Source: Staphylococcus durrellii
GTDB taxonomy: Bacteria; Bacillota; Bacilli; Staphylococcales; Staphylococcaceae
DNA: 64,000 bases
Assembly: GCF_015594545.1 (NCBI RefSeq)
Contig: NZ_JADIIO010000001.1
Span: forward strand, 1,240,001 to 1,304,000
Direction of reading: 5' to 3'
In this document: positions 20,941 to 30,140 of the stretch, piece after piece
Layout of the letters: every line of letters starts with the position of its first letter
How positions within the stretch are numbered: position 1 is the stretch's first letter
The notes under the pieces: model-generated
Told to the model about the DNA's origin: nothing
The model's database searches: none
What the model saw: the letters and a program-made list of their open reading frames with translations, nothing else
Program-made: the position numbers and the translations under genes

Positions 20941-21278
20941 TGGCAATTGTTGACGTTGTAATAATCCCAGTAGGTACAGAAGGTCCAAGCGTTAGTAAAT
21001 ATATAGCAGAAATACAAACAAAATTAAAAGAATACAAACAAGCCGGAAAAATAGACTACCAACTTACACCAATGAATACTTTAATTGAAGGTGATTTAGC
21101 AGACTTATTAGAAGTTGTTCAAGTTATTCATGAATTACCATTTAATGAAGGTCTAGATAGAGTTTGTACTAACATTAGAATAGATGATAGACGTGATAAA
21201 TCTAGAAAAATGAGAGACAAACTTACTTCTGTCGAAAAGCATCTAAATCATAGTGGTGATAGTAATGAAAATATCTAG
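20940..21278 (+). CDS. MTH1187-family thiamine-binding protein
   Basis: This is a 112-residue member of the DUF77/MTH1187 family, a ferredoxin-like fold that in characterised members binds thiamine or a related ligand. The opening VVIIPVGTEGPSVSKYIAEI and the central TPMNTLIEGDL segments are diagnostic. It has no transmembrane segment. It overlaps glcK by one base and the next gene by 14 bases, so all are coupled. A transport or sensing role is not established; the call rests on family resemblance and synteny with B. subtilis yqgV. Confidence 0.87.
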   Translation: MAIVDVVIIPVGTEGPSVSKYIAEIQTKLKEYKQAGKIDYQLTPMNTLIEGDLADLLEVVQVIHELPFNEGLDRVCTNIRIDDRRDKSRKMRDKLTSVEKHLNHSGDSNENI

Positions 21279-21888
21279 CTTAACACTAGGTCCAGTAGAG
21301 ACTAATTGTTATTTCATTGAGAATAATCACGGGATAATCATAATTGATCCTGCAGGTGAAAGTGGCGAGATTATTAAAAAAGTTAACCAACTAAATAAAC
21401 CAGTTAAAGCGGTATTATTAACTCATGCTCATTTTGACCATATAGCTGCATTAGATGATATTATAGATAAATATCAAGTATCTGTGTATATGAGTAACAT
21501 TGAGTTTGACTTTTTACAAAATACAGAAAAAAATGGCTCAGCAAAATTTAAACAATTAGGTTTACCTGAAGTAATAAGTGAAGCTAAGCCAATATCTTTA
21601 GAAGAAGGTAAAGTTAGTATCGAAGGGTTTGATTTTGAAATTTTACACACGCCTGGTCATTCTCCTGGTAGTTTAACTTTTGTTTTTGAACAATTCGCAA
21701 TTGTTGGAGACACATTATTTAATCAAGGCATCGGTCGTACAGATTTATATATGGGAGATTATGAAACGCTAGTCGACTCTATACAAGATAAGTTATTCAA
21801 TTTAGAAGGCGATTTACCTTTATTCCCAGGACATGGGCCATATACAACTGTTGACGATGAACAATTTAATCCATTTTTACATGGCTAG
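21265..21888 (+). CDS. Metallo-beta-lactamase-fold hydrolase (glyoxalase II-like)
   Basis: This is a 207-residue soluble MBL-fold enzyme. The zinc-binding motif is THAHFDHIAAL near residue 55, with later ligands in HTPGHSPGSL near residue 130, GDTLF near residue 150 and FPGHGP near residue 191. It resembles B. subtilis YqgX, a bacillithiol-linked glyoxalase II candidate. The substrate cannot be told from sequence. ATG at 21265 follows a weak GGTGAT inside the preceding gene. The stop is followed within 11 bases by the hairpin that overlaps comGA. Confidence 0.88.
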   Translation: MKISSLTLGPVETNCYFIENNHGIIIIDPAGESGEIIKKVNQLNKPVKAVLLTHAHFDHIAALDDIIDKYQVSVYMSNIEFDFLQNTEKNGSAKFKQLGLPEVISEAKPISLEEGKVSIEGFDFEILHTPGHSPGSLTFVFEQFAIVGDTLFNQGIGRTDLYMGDYETLVDSIQDKLFNLEGDLPLFPGHGPYTTVDDEQFNPFLHG

Positions 21889-21898
21889 AAGTAATTTA

Positions 21899-21938
21899 GT
21901 CACCTCTTACGTATATATTAGTAGGAGGTGACTTTTTT
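21899..21938 (+). terminator. Terminator-like hairpin overlapping the comGA start
   Basis: A 12-bp stem (21899-21910 with 21921-21932, one G-T pair) and a 10-base loop are followed directly by six T's. The right arm contains the comGA ribosome binding site AGGAGGTG, and the last two T's belong to the comGA TTG start. It can therefore end transcripts from the upstream operon and also hide the comGA ribosome binding site in any read-through mRNA. Confidence 0.85.
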
Positions 21939-22911
21939 GAAATTATTGTTCAATGAAATACTTAATAAAGCTATTAATAAAAATAGTTCTGATATCCATT
22001 TTATACCTACTGATAATAAGGTTTGTATTAAATTACGCATACAGGACGAATTAATTCATGAACAAGCAATAACTAAAAATTTATATATAAAGCTATTAAC
22101 CTTTATGAAATATCAAGCCAATTTGGATGTCTCAACGAGTCACAAAGCTCAAAGTGGCAGATATGTTTATAAACGTAAAGAATTATATTATCTTCGTATT
22201 TCTACACTCCCGTTATCACTTGGTTTGGAAAGTTGTGTTATTAGAATCGTTCCTCACTATTTTGATCCACAACAACAACCTTTAAACTTCTCTTATTTAT
22301 ATAATTTAATGAATAAAAAGCAAGGCTTACTATTATTCACTGGGCCGACAGGTTCTGGCAAAAGTACGAGTATGTATCATATGTCGATGTATGCTAAAGA
22401 ACAATTGAATTTAAATGTTATTACAATTGAAGATCCAGTTGAACGTATTATTAATGGGATTACACAAATTTCAGTTAACGAAAAAGCAGGAATAAACTAT
22501 CACAATTCTTTTAAAGCTATTTTACGCTGTGATCCTGATGTAATACTAATTGGTGAAATTAGAAATGAACTAATTGCTAAGCAAGTTATACATGCCAGTT
22601 TAAGTGGTCATTTAGTATTAACAACTATGCATGCTAATAATTGCAAAGGAACCTTATTGCGTTTACTAGAAATGGATGTTACAAAACAAGAACTAACTCA
22701 ATCTGTGCTCAATATTACTAATCAACGTTTAGTCACATCTAATGATAATCAAAGATTTTTAATCGCTGAGAATATGTCCAATGCAGATATTCATTATTTC
22801 TTTGAACACAATTATAAGTTACCTGAAGATTTTCAAAGCTTACCAAAAGAATTAAAATCTCTAACCGAAGAGGGGGTAATTTGTGAAGAAACTTACCAAA
22901 AATATATTTAA
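21937..22911 (+). CDS. comGA: Competence pilus assembly ATPase ComGA
   Basis: This traffic ATPase powers assembly of the transformation pilus at the inner membrane face. Walker A is GPTGSGKST near residue 137, and the Walker B region contains DPDVILIGEIRN near residue 200, followed by the HASLSGHLVLTTMHAN histidine-box region. TTG at 21937 follows AGGAGGTG with 6 bases, giving 324 residues; the GTG at 21928 lies inside the ribosome binding site. It heads the comG operon and overlaps comGB. In S. aureus this operon depends on SigH; I do not see an obvious promoter just upstream. Confidence 0.94.
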   Translation: MKLLFNEILNKAINKNSSDIHFIPTDNKVCIKLRIQDELIHEQAITKNLYIKLLTFMKYQANLDVSTSHKAQSGRYVYKRKELYYLRISTLPLSLGLESCVIRIVPHYFDPQQQPLNFSYLYNLMNKKQGLLLFTGPTGSGKSTSMYHMSMYAKEQLNLNVITIEDPVERIINGITQISVNEKAGINYHNSFKAILRCDPDVILIGEIRNELIAKQVIHASLSGHLVLTTMHANNCKGTLLRLLEMDVTKQELTQSVLNITNQRLVTSNDNQRFLIAENMSNADIHYFFEHNYKLPEDFQSLPKELKSLTEEGVICEETYQKYI

Positions 22912-23950
22912 AAAATATCCAAGTAAAATCATTTCTAAGCAAGAACAAATTGAATTTATTAGTAGATTAAATGATTTATTAACTCATGGTTTTACAGTAT
23001 CAGAGGCATTTAAGCTTTTAATACAGCAAACAACTTTCAGAAGAGACACTATAAAAGAACACATTTTAGCAACGATATCTTCTGGTGCAAATTGTAATCA
23101 AATATTAAAATCATTACGTTTTCCACAATCAGTAGTTATGTTTATTTACTTTGCGGAACTTTTTGGAGATTTGTCAATTTGTTTAGTTCATGTACAAACA
23201 TATTTAGAAAGAAATTATCATGCAAAAAGGATGTTACTTAAAACTATACAATACCCAATAGTTTTAATATCTATCTTTATGATCATGCTAGTTACAATGA
23301 ATTATACTATTATTCCTCAATTCAATGAGCTCTTTAAAACAATGGACGTTAAACTCTCACCATTGCAACAATTTATGAGTCTCTTCATAACAGTACTACC
23401 TAAAATAATATTATATAGTGTGACCTTCATATCTATCCTAATTATTATTTTTTGGTCGATATATCAACGATTAACAATTCCACAACAAATTAAATTCATG
23501 ACATTTATACCTATAATTAACCATTACTTCAGACTCTTCAAAACATATAGACTTGCTTCAGAATTGTCATTATTTTATCGCCATGGCGTTACTTTACAAA
23601 ATATAGTTAAGCTCTATGAAATGCAAAATGATGATCGCTATTTGAAATTTCTAGCTGCACACATTGCTCGAGGAACACAACAAGGTGATAAACTAGGTAC
23701 AATATTATCAAAGTTATCTTGTTATCAATCAGACCTAATTACATTTATTACACAAGGAGAACAAAGCGGTAAATTAGGTTTAGAATTACAATTTTATAGC
23801 GCTATAATCAGAACTAAAATTGAACAACGTATGAAACGTCAAATTCAAATAATCCAGCCTTTAACTTTTAGTATTTTAGCTTTCTTAATAATAGCACTCT
23901 ATTTAGTAATAATGCTTCCAATGTTCGAATTAATTCAAACTATCAAGTAA
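22883..23950 (+). CDS. comGB: Competence pilus platform protein ComGB
   Basis: This polytopic inner-membrane platform of the transformation pilus belongs to the type II secretion F family. Two T2SSF domains lie at about residues 25-140 and 225-345. Strong hydrophobic helices occur near residues 115-140, 165-195 and 325-350. The 355-residue length is typical. GTG at 22883 follows GAGGGGG and overlaps the comGA end by 29 bases, indicating coupled translation. comGC follows 13 bases later. Confidence 0.92.
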   Translation: MKKLTKNIFKKYPSKIISKQEQIEFISRLNDLLTHGFTVSEAFKLLIQQTTFRRDTIKEHILATISSGANCNQILKSLRFPQSVVMFIYFAELFGDLSICLVHVQTYLERNYHAKRMLLKTIQYPIVLISIFMIMLVTMNYTIIPQFNELFKTMDVKLSPLQQFMSLFITVLPKIILYSVTFISILIIIFWSIYQRLTIPQQIKFMTFIPIINHYFRLFKTYRLASELSLFYRHGVTLQNIVKLYEMQNDDRYLKFLAAHIARGTQQGDKLGTILSKLSCYQSDLITFITQGEQSGKLGLELQFYSAIIRTKIEQRMKRQIQIIQPLTFSILAFLIIALYLVIMLPMFELIQTIK

Positions 23951-23963
23951 TAGGAGGAACGTT

Positions 23964-24272
23964 ATGAAAAAAATTAAACATTTAAAAGCATTTACTTTAA
24001 TTGAAATGCTTTTAGTATTACTCATTATTAGCTTACTATTAGTATTAATCATCCCAAACATTTCAAAACAATCTAAACATATTCAATCAACTGGGTGTAA
24101 AGCACAATTAAAGTTAGTGGATAGTCAAATCCAAGCTTATACTTTGAAATTCGGTCAGTCACCAGACAATATAGATAATTTAGTGTCAGAAGGTTTTATT
24201 AAAGATGAACAAAAATCATGCAAAAACGGGCAAACAATATCTATTACTAATGGTGAGGCTGTTGCTAGTTAA
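23964..24272 (+). CDS. comGC: Major competence pseudopilin ComGC
   Basis: ComGC is the main subunit of the transformation pilus. A short basic leader (MKKIKHLKA) is followed by the class 3 prepilin site A|FTLIE, with glutamate at +5, and a hydrophobic helix of about 20 residues. Two cysteines (C45 and C84) match the intramolecular disulfide known in ComGC proteins. Processing needs the ComC peptidase, which is not in this window. AGGAGGAAC precedes the ATG. The 102-residue length is normal. Confidence 0.95.
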   Translation: MKKIKHLKAFTLIEMLLVLLIISLLLVLIIPNISKQSKHIQSTGCKAQLKLVDSQIQAYTLKFGQSPDNIDNLVSEGFIKDEQKSCKNGQTISITNGEAVAS

Positions 24273-24693
24273 ACCGGCATTTTCTTATTTGGAAGTAATT
24301 ATTGTAATGATTATTCTAACTACGATGCTGCATTTACAATTTAATAATAAAATTCATTCAACATCATTTAATTCAACTGAAAGTAAAATTAAAATATTAA
24401 TTTCAGAGTTTCAATATTTGAAATCTAAAGCCATTAAAGAAGAACAATCGGTGATATTAATTTTTAAACCACATACGAATACTATAAAAATAATTGATTC
24501 GCACAGAAATAACTATCAGCCTTTAGTTATAAAAAATGGTATTGTGCATCCATATACAAATTTAAAATATATTGCTTTCGATAAACATGGCCATAACCAT
24601 CAATTTGGATCACTTTATATTACATTGGATAATACAATGTATAAAATAATATTTCATATTGAAAAGGGAAGAATGCGATATGAAAAAATTTAA
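24250..24693 (+). CDS. comGD: Minor competence pseudopilin ComGD
   Basis: This minor pilin is needed for DNA uptake in Gram-positive bacteria. The prepilin cleavage site appears as KPA|FSYLE followed by a hydrophobic helix. Start choice is uncertain: an in-frame ATG lies at 24205, but ATG at 24250 gives a short basic leader (MVRLLLVKPA) and 147 residues, close to the usual length, so I prefer it. No convincing ribosome binding site precedes either; translation is probably coupled to comGC, which it overlaps by 23 bases. The C-terminal part is beta-rich and poorly conserved. Confidence 0.8.
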   Translation: MVRLLLVKPAFSYLEVIIVMIILTTMLHLQFNNKIHSTSFNSTESKIKILISEFQYLKSKAIKEEQSVILIFKPHTNTIKIIDSHRNNYQPLVIKNGIVHPYTNLKYIAFDKHGHNHQFGSLYITLDNTMYKIIFHIEKGRMRYEKI

Positions 24694-24964
24694 TGCTTCC
24701 GTTCTACTTGATAGTCTATTCTCTTTTATTATGATAAGCATCTTATGCATCACTTTAATTCCTCTTATAACTCTCACTAACAAGACACTACAAGATCAAC
24801 AAAATGATTTAGAACTTAAAAGTGTATTATTAAGCCAACTTATAAGAACTGATACTCTACCTGACATTACTCACTTAAATTATTACGTAATAACAAGACA
24901 TAACAATAAAATTTGTATCAAAAAGGAGAATAATAAAACAATATGTTATCAACAAAAAAGTTAA
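24680..24964 (+). CDS. comGE: Minor competence pseudopilin ComGE
   Basis: This 94-residue protein lies in the comGE position. It has a basic leader (MKKFNA), then SVLLDSLFSF and a hydrophobic helix. The acidic residue at +5 of the mature form is aspartate rather than the usual glutamate if cleavage is after NA. GGGAAGA precedes the ATG at 24680, which overlaps comGD by 14 bases. Two cysteines lie in the C-terminal part. The family is fast evolving, so the call rests on operon position, size and the N-terminal pattern. Confidence 0.78.
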   Translation: MKKFNASVLLDSLFSFIMISILCITLIPLITLTNKTLQDQQNDLELKSVLLSQLIRTDTLPDITHLNYYVITRHNNKICIKKENNKTICYQQKS

Positions 24965-25370
24965 TGCATTCACTATGATAGAAATGATGTTTTCACTTTT
25001 AATAATGTTAGTGATAATCCAATTAGTGCCACTATTGTTAAAAACATTACTTTTATATAATTCAACTATGACTAGTATTGCTGATATAGAGCTAGCGTTT
25101 TTTCTAAAAGATTTAATTACTGATTACAATGACACGAAAGATGTAACAGTGTTAACAGATAATGCGATTAAATTTCACAAAGATAACACGACATATCATT
25201 ACAAATTTAAAAATAACAAGATAATTAAAGCAGTTAACAATAAAGGCAATATTACTATGTTAAATAATGTAACAAAATTCAAAGTTACTACTTTAATAAA
25301 TAAAAATATAATGATAAATATTACTGTACAAGACCAAGGTGAGACAATTGAGAAAACATTACATCTTTAA
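24943..25370 (+). CDS. comGF: Minor competence pseudopilin ComGF, unusual start or -1 frameshift
   Basis: The main frame encodes a pseudopilin with KKVNA|FTMIEMMF and a hydrophobic helix, about 140 residues. Its first ATG (24975) lies after the cleavage site, so translation must begin earlier, but no ATG, GTG or TTG exists in this frame back to the stop at 24891. An ATG at 24943 in the next frame reads MLSTKK and reaches A_AAA_AAG (24954-24960); a -1 shift there continues exactly into VNAFTMIE. Alternatives are an ATA start at 24933, 4 bases after AAAGGAG (24922-24928), or a one-base error in the A-run. Coordinates given start at the ATG. comGE overlaps it; the next gene follows. Confidence 0.72.
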
Positions 25371-25533
25371 AGTCAAAGCTTATTTGTATCCTTTTGTAAT
25401 GAGCTTTTTTATGCTATATTTATTTCTAATATCATATTATATGATACATTATGGCTTAAAGTTGAAGACGCTATCTAATATTAACGAATATTATGATAAA
25501 CAAATTCATAAACACGTAGTAGAGGAAGATTAA
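25348..25533 (+). CDS. Small ComGG-position membrane protein
   Basis: This encodes 61 residues from TTG at 25348 (after AAGGTGAG), or 64 from the in-frame GTG at 25339. It has a basic N-terminus, one long aromatic-rich hydrophobic segment at about residues 13-38, and a charged tail. It overlaps the end of comGF and precedes aroK by 4 bases, the position of comGG in Bacillales. It is much shorter than B. subtilis ComGG and lacks the prepilin glutamate pattern, so I do not assign the name. A role as a competence pilus component is inferred from position only. Confidence 0.7.
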   Translation: MRKHYIFKVKAYLYPFVMSFFMLYLFLISYYMIHYGLKLKTLSNINEYYDKQIHKHVVEED

Positions 25534-25537
25534 TTTA

Positions 25538-26050
25538 ATGGACAGTAGTATAACACCGATAGTATTAATTGGCTTTATGGGTACTGGTAAAACTACCATA
25601 GGACAATACATGGCTAAATCAAATCATCTTTCCTTTGTAGATTTAGATCATTATATCGTTCAACAAGAAAAACTTACGATACCTGAAATTTTTAATTCAA
25701 TTGGTGAAGCAGGTTTTCGTCAATTAGAAGCTAAATACTTACAAGAATGTTTATCCCGTTATGATATTATATCGACGGGTGGTGGTATTATTGAAGGAGA
25801 CGCATCATATCAAACATTAAAAAATGTTAGTAACGTCATTTGGTTAGATTGTGATATAAATATATTGTATGAACGTATTAAAAATGACCATAATAGACCT
25901 AATGCTAGTAATAAAACACTTTCATCACTAAATGACTTGTATTTATCTAGAGTTTCAAGATATAATGAAATCGCATTCATTAAAGTTGCTAGTGATATGA
26001 CTTTAAGTGAATTACAAACCACAATAATAGAACGCATAACATGCGATTGA
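25538..26050 (+). CDS. aroK: Shikimate kinase
   Basis: This enzyme phosphorylates shikimate with ATP in the chorismate pathway. Walker A is GFMGTGKTT near residue 12, the shikimate-binding DLDHYI near residue 34 and GEAGFRQLE near residue 52, then STGGGIIE near residue 75; the lid region has RPN. The 170-residue length is typical. It directly follows the small comG-operon protein and ends about where the glycine riboswitch begins. The same comG-aroK-gcvT order occurs in S. aureus. Confidence 0.94.
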   Translation: MDSSITPIVLIGFMGTGKTTIGQYMAKSNHLSFVDLDHYIVQQEKLTIPEIFNSIGEAGFRQLEAKYLQECLSRYDIISTGGGIIEGDASYQTLKNVSNVIWLDCDINILYERIKNDHNRPNASNKTLSSLNDLYLSRVSRYNEIAFIKVASDMTLSELQTTIIERITCD

Positions 26051-26051
26051 T

Positions 26052-26189
26052 CAGTGTTGGAGAGAATGACATAAGTTTTTGTCATCGCCGAAGGTGCAAG
26101 TTTAACGAAACTCTCAGGCAAAAGGATAACACTGTGACGCATTCCTGGATGAAGAAACAGGGTAGCTTTAATTAGCTATCCTGTTTTTT
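26052..26189 (+). promoter_or_regulatory. Glycine riboswitch controlling gcvT-gcvPA-gcvPB
   Basis: One clear aptamer is visible. P1 is formed by CAGTGTT (26052-26058) and AACACTG (26128-26134), with the conserved GGAGAG, GCCGAAGG and ACTCTCAGGCAAAAGGA cores. A second full aptamer is not evident; the sequence after P1 could form only a partial (ghost) helix. A terminator stem (26157-26167 with 26174-26184) plus T-run follows, so glycine binding would be expected to allow read-through into the cleavage genes. Related gcv leaders are established glycine riboswitches. Confidence 0.93.
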
Positions 26190-26215
26190 AATATAAAAAA
26201 TTAGGAGGTAGCATA

Positions 26216-27307
26216 ATGACGAATGACCTAAAAAAAACACCCCTTTATCAAACTTTCGTTGATAACGACGCAAAGATAGTAGAGTTTGGCGGATGGGCTA
26301 TGCCTGTACAATTTTCAAGCATTAAAGAAGAGCATATCGCAGTAAGAACTGGCGTGGGAATTTTTGACGTAAGTCATATGGGAGAAATATTAATTACAGG
26401 TAGTGAAAGTGCTCAGTTCATACAATATATGCTTTCAAATGATACTAATTTAATAACTACAGAAAAAGCACAATATACTGCTTTATGTAATGAAAATGGT
26501 GGCATTATCGACGATTTAATCACTTATAAACTTGATCAAGACACTTTTTTATTAGTAGTTAATGCAGCAAATACAGATAAAGATTTTAACTGGATTAAAT
26601 CGAATAGTAGTAATTTTAACGTTGAAGTTGAAAATGTATCAGACCAATATGGACAATTAGCTATTCAAGGGCCTAAAGCAAGAAAATTAATTCAACAAGA
26701 TGTTGATTTTGATCTTTCGTCAATGAAACCATTTGATGTAGTTCATAGTGTTTCATATTTAGGGAAAACGATTATGCTTTCTCAATCAGGTTATACTGGA
26801 GAAGATGGCTTTGAAATTTATTGTAAAGCTGAAGATTGTGTCGCTTTATGGAATCACTTTATTAAACACGGGGTAACGCCTTGTGGTCTTGGATCTAGGG
26901 ATACACTACGTTTAGAGGCAGGTTTACCACTTCATGGCCAAGACTTGAGTGAGACTATTACACCATATGAAGGTGGTATTGCTTTTGCTGCGAAACCACT
27001 TATCGAACCTGATTTTATTGGCAAATCTGTTTTAAAAGAGCAAAAAGAGAATGGCGCTAAAAGAAGGACTATCGGCATTGAAATTATAGATAAAGGTATA
27101 CCACGTACTGGTTATGAAGTATTAGATATTGAGGGTAGTCGTATTGGCGAAGTTACTTCAGGCACTCAATCGCCAAAAAGTGGTAAATCGATAGGTTTAG
27201 CAATTATTGATAGAGATCAATTTGAACTAGACAAAGAAATTTTAATTCAAATTCGAAAACGTCAAGTTAAAGCTAAGATTGTGAAAAAAAATCAAATTAC
27301 TAAATAA
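26216..27307 (+). CDS. gcvT: Glycine cleavage system T protein (aminomethyltransferase)
   Basis: GcvT transfers the methylene group from the lipoyl-bound aminomethyl intermediate to THF, releasing ammonia. The 363-residue protein shows the folate-binding [11 protein letters not shown] opening, [10 protein letters not shown], the central [19 protein letters not shown] and the late [13 protein letters not shown] motifs. AGGAGG precedes the ATG. It is the first gene after the glycine riboswitch and is followed 9-18 bases later by gcvPA. The H protein is not in this window, but lipM is nearby and would supply octanoyl groups for lipoylation. Confidence 0.97.
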   Translation: MTNDLKKTPLYQTFVDNDAKIVEFGGWAMPVQFSSIKEEHIAVRTGVGIFDVSHMGEILITGSESAQFIQYMLSNDTNLITTEKAQYTALCNENGGIIDDLITYKLDQDTFLLVVNAANTDKDFNWIKSNSSNFNVEVENVSDQYGQLAIQGPKARKLIQQDVDFDLSSMKPFDVVHSVSYLGKTIMLSQSGYTGEDGFEIYCKAEDCVALWNHFIKHGVTPCGLGSRDTLRLEAGLPLHGQDLSETITPYEGGIAFAAKPLIEPDFIGKSVLKEQKENGAKRRTIGIEIIDKGIPRTGYEVLDIEGSRIGEVTSGTQSPKSGKSIGLAIIDRDQFELDKEILIQIRKRQVKAKIVKKNQITK

Positions 27308-27325
27308 CTTAAAGGGGTGTCAACA

Positions 27326-28678
27326 GTGAGTCATCGTTATATTCCATTAACCCAGCAAGATAAACAAGAAATGTTAGATGTAATAGGTGCCAAATCAATA
27401 GATGAACTTTTTGGAGATGTGCCAAAGGATATATTATTGAATGGAGAATTAAATATTGACGACGGGGAATCAGAAACCTCTCTATATAAAAAGTTAAATA
27501 ATATCGCTAAAAAGAATATTACCAAAGAAACACATACTTCATTCTTAGGGGCAGGCGTTTATGATCATTATGCTCCCGCTGTAGTAGATGCTATGATCTC
27601 AAGATCAGAATTTTACACTGCGTATACACCTTATCAACCTGAAATTTCACAAGGGGAATTACAAGCTATTTTTGAATTCCAAACTTTAATCTGTGAACTA
27701 ACTGGCATGGATATTGCTAACTCTTCCATGTATGATGGTATGACTAGTTTTGCAGAGGCTTGTATTTTAGCATTTAGCCAAACTAAAAAGAATAAAGTTG
27801 TAGTCTCTAAAGGATTACATTATCAAGCGTTACAAGTATTAAAAACTTATATTAAAACTCGTGCCGAATTCGAATTAGTCGAAGTTGATTTAGACGGTAC
27901 AGTTACTGATTTGACTATACTAGAGGAAGCAATTGATGATAATACAGCTGCCGTTGCCATTCAATATCCAAACTTTTATGGTTCTATTGAAGACTTAGAA
28001 AAAATTCAATCATTTATAAATGATAAAAAAGCATTATTCATTGTATATACAAATCCTATTTCTCTTGGTTTATTAACGCCTCCTGGAAGTTTTGGTGCTG
28101 ATATTGTGGTTGGTGACACACAACCTTTCGGTATCCCAGCACAATTTGGCGGACCACATTGTGGATTCTTTGCCACTACTAAAAAACTAATGCGTAAAAC
28201 ACCAGGACGTTTAGTAGGGCAAACTGAGGATGAGGATGGTAATCGTGGCTTCGTACTAACATTACAAGCACGTGAACAACATATTAGACGTGATAAAGCT
28301 ACATCAAATATTTGTTCGAACCAAGCTCTTAACGCATTAGCATCTTCTATTTGTATGTCAGCTCTAGGAAAACAAGGCTTGCAAGATATTGCTTTAAGAA
28401 ACTTTGAAAATGCTAATTATGCTAAAGAGCAATTTAAGTCTCAAGGTTTCACAGTATTAGAAGGTACCTCATTTAATGAGTTTGTCGTTAAATTTGACCA
28501 ACCTATTTCTGATATAAACGCTGCATTAGTTGAAGAAGGTTTTATTGGGGGCTTCGATTTAAAAGAAGTTGATGATAATTTAGATCAACATATGTTGGTA
28601 GCAGTTACTGAATTAAGAACAAAGGCTGAGATAGATAGTTTTGTTAAGAAAGCAGGTGAAATCAATGGTAGTAAATAA
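27326..28678 (+). CDS. gcvPA: Glycine dehydrogenase (decarboxylating) subunit 1
   Basis: This is the alpha half of the split P protein, which decarboxylates glycine with PLP and passes the aminomethyl group to the H protein. It has the aminotransferase fold but no catalytic lysine; that is in GcvPB. Features include [25 protein letters not shown] and the [17 protein letters not shown] segment. GTG at 27326 follows AAAGGGGTG and gives 450 residues starting SHRYIPLT; the GTG at 27317 is inside the ribosome binding site. It overlaps gcvPB by 14 bases. Confidence 0.96.
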   Translation: MSHRYIPLTQQDKQEMLDVIGAKSIDELFGDVPKDILLNGELNIDDGESETSLYKKLNNIAKKNITKETHTSFLGAGVYDHYAPAVVDAMISRSEFYTAYTPYQPEISQGELQAIFEFQTLICELTGMDIANSSMYDGMTSFAEACILAFSQTKKNKVVVSKGLHYQALQVLKTYIKTRAEFELVEVDLDGTVTDLTILEEAIDDNTAAVAIQYPNFYGSIEDLEKIQSFINDKKALFIVYTNPISLGLLTPPGSFGADIVVGDTQPFGIPAQFGGPHCGFFATTKKLMRKTPGRLVGQTEDEDGNRGFVLTLQAREQHIRRDKATSNICSNQALNALASSICMSALGKQGLQDIALRNFENANYAKEQFKSQGFTVLEGTSFNEFVVKFDQPISDINAALVEEGFIGGFDLKEVDDNLDQHMLVAVTELRTKAEIDSFVKKAGEINGSK

Positions 28679-30140
28679 ATCTACACCACTAATTTTTGAA
28701 CGTTCTAAAAAGGATAGATACGCTTATACATTACCCAAAAAAGAAATACAAAGCAATGCTGTTGAACAATTACTCGATGATAAATTTATTCGAAAAGATA
28801 AAGCAGAATTCCCTGAAATATCTGAATTAGATTTAGTACGCCATTATACCGAGTTATCTAATAAAAACTTTGGTGTAGATTCAGGATTCTATCCTCTTGG
28901 TTCTTGTACAATGAAATATAATCCAAAAATCAATGAAAAAGTAGCACGTATTCCTGGATTAGCAGAATCCCATCCGTTACAAGATGAATCACAAGTACAA
29001 GGTTCATTAGAAATTATTTATAATTTACAAGAAGAGTTAAAAGAAATTACTGGCATGGATGAAGTTACTTTACAACCTGCAGCTGGTGCACATGGTGAAT
29101 GGACTGCGCTAATGATTTTCAAAGCATATCACTTAAAAAATAATGAAGGGCATAGAGATGAAGTCATAGTACCTGACTCAGCACATGGTACAAACCCAGC
29201 TTCTGCAGCATTTGCCGGTTTCAAAGCTGTAACAGTTAAATCTAATGAACGTGGTGAAGTGGATGTAGAAGATTTAAAACGTGTCGTAAACGACAATACT
29301 GCTGCAATTATGCTAACAAACCCAAATACGTTAGGTATTTTTGAAAAAAACATTATTGAGATTAGAAACATCGTACATGAAGCAGGTGGTTTATTGTATT
29401 ATGATGGTGCTAACTTAAACGCTATTATGGATAAAGTAAGACCTGGAGATATGGGCTTTGACGCAGTACATTTAAACTTACACAAAACATTTACTGGACC
29501 ACATGGTGGCGGTGGGCCAGGATCAGGACCTATAGGTGTTAAAAAAGAATTAGCTAGCTTCTTACCAAAACCAATGGTAATAAAAGAAAATAATACATTC
29601 AAATATGATAATGACATTGAAAATTCTATCGGTCGCGTTAAACCATTCTATGGTAACTTCGGTATATATTTAAGAGCTTATACTTATATTCGTACAATGG
29701 GGAATATTGGCTTAAAAGAAGTTTCAGAAGCTGCAGTGTTAAATGCAAACTATATTAAAGCACGTTTAAGTAAACATTTTGAAATTCCTTACGATCAATA
29801 TTGTAAACATGAGTTCGTATTAAGTGGTTCTAAACAAAAAGAACATGGTGTGCGTACTTTAGATATGGCTAAACGGTTGCTTGATTTTGGAGTACACCCA
29901 CCTACAATTTACTTCCCATTAAATGTTGATGAAGGTATGATGATCGAACCAACAGAAACAGAGTCTAAAGAAACACTAGATTATTTCTGTGACTCGATGA
30001 TTCACATAGCGGAAGAGGTTGAAAACAACCCAGATATAGTCTTAGAAGCACCACATACTACTATCATAGATCGTTTAGACGAAACTAAAGCTGCACGTAA
30101 ACCTGAGCTTAAATTTAAACGCTTAGCAGAAGAAAAGTAA
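28665..30140 (+). CDS. gcvPB: Glycine dehydrogenase (decarboxylating) subunit 2
   Basis: This is the beta half of the P protein. The PLP lysine is K274 in [14 protein letters not shown], and the glycine-rich GGGGPGSGP loop follows. [14 protein letters not shown] near residue 80 and [12 protein letters not shown] near residue 168 are also conserved. The ATG at 28665 follows AGGTGA and gives 491 residues. It overlaps gcvPA, so the subunits are translated together under the glycine riboswitch. The stop is followed by hairpins rather than a classic terminator. Confidence 0.96.
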   Translation: MVVNKSTPLIFERSKKDRYAYTLPKKEIQSNAVEQLLDDKFIRKDKAEFPEISELDLVRHYTELSNKNFGVDSGFYPLGSCTMKYNPKINEKVARIPGLAESHPLQDESQVQGSLEIIYNLQEELKEITGMDEVTLQPAAGAHGEWTALMIFKAYHLKNNEGHRDEVIVPDSAHGTNPASAAFAGFKAVTVKSNERGEVDVEDLKRVVNDNTAAIMLTNPNTLGIFEKNIIEIRNIVHEAGGLLYYDGANLNAIMDKVRPGDMGFDAVHLNLHKTFTGPHGGGGPGSGPIGVKKELASFLPKPMVIKENNTFKYDNDIENSIGRVKPFYGNFGIYLRAYTYIRTMGNIGLKEVSEAAVLNANYIKARLSKHFEIPYDQYCKHEFVLSGSKQKEHGVRTLDMAKRLLDFGVHPPTIYFPLNVDEGMMIEPTETESKETLDYFCDSMIHIAEEVENNPDIVLEAPHTTIIDRLDETKAARKPELKFKRLAEEK

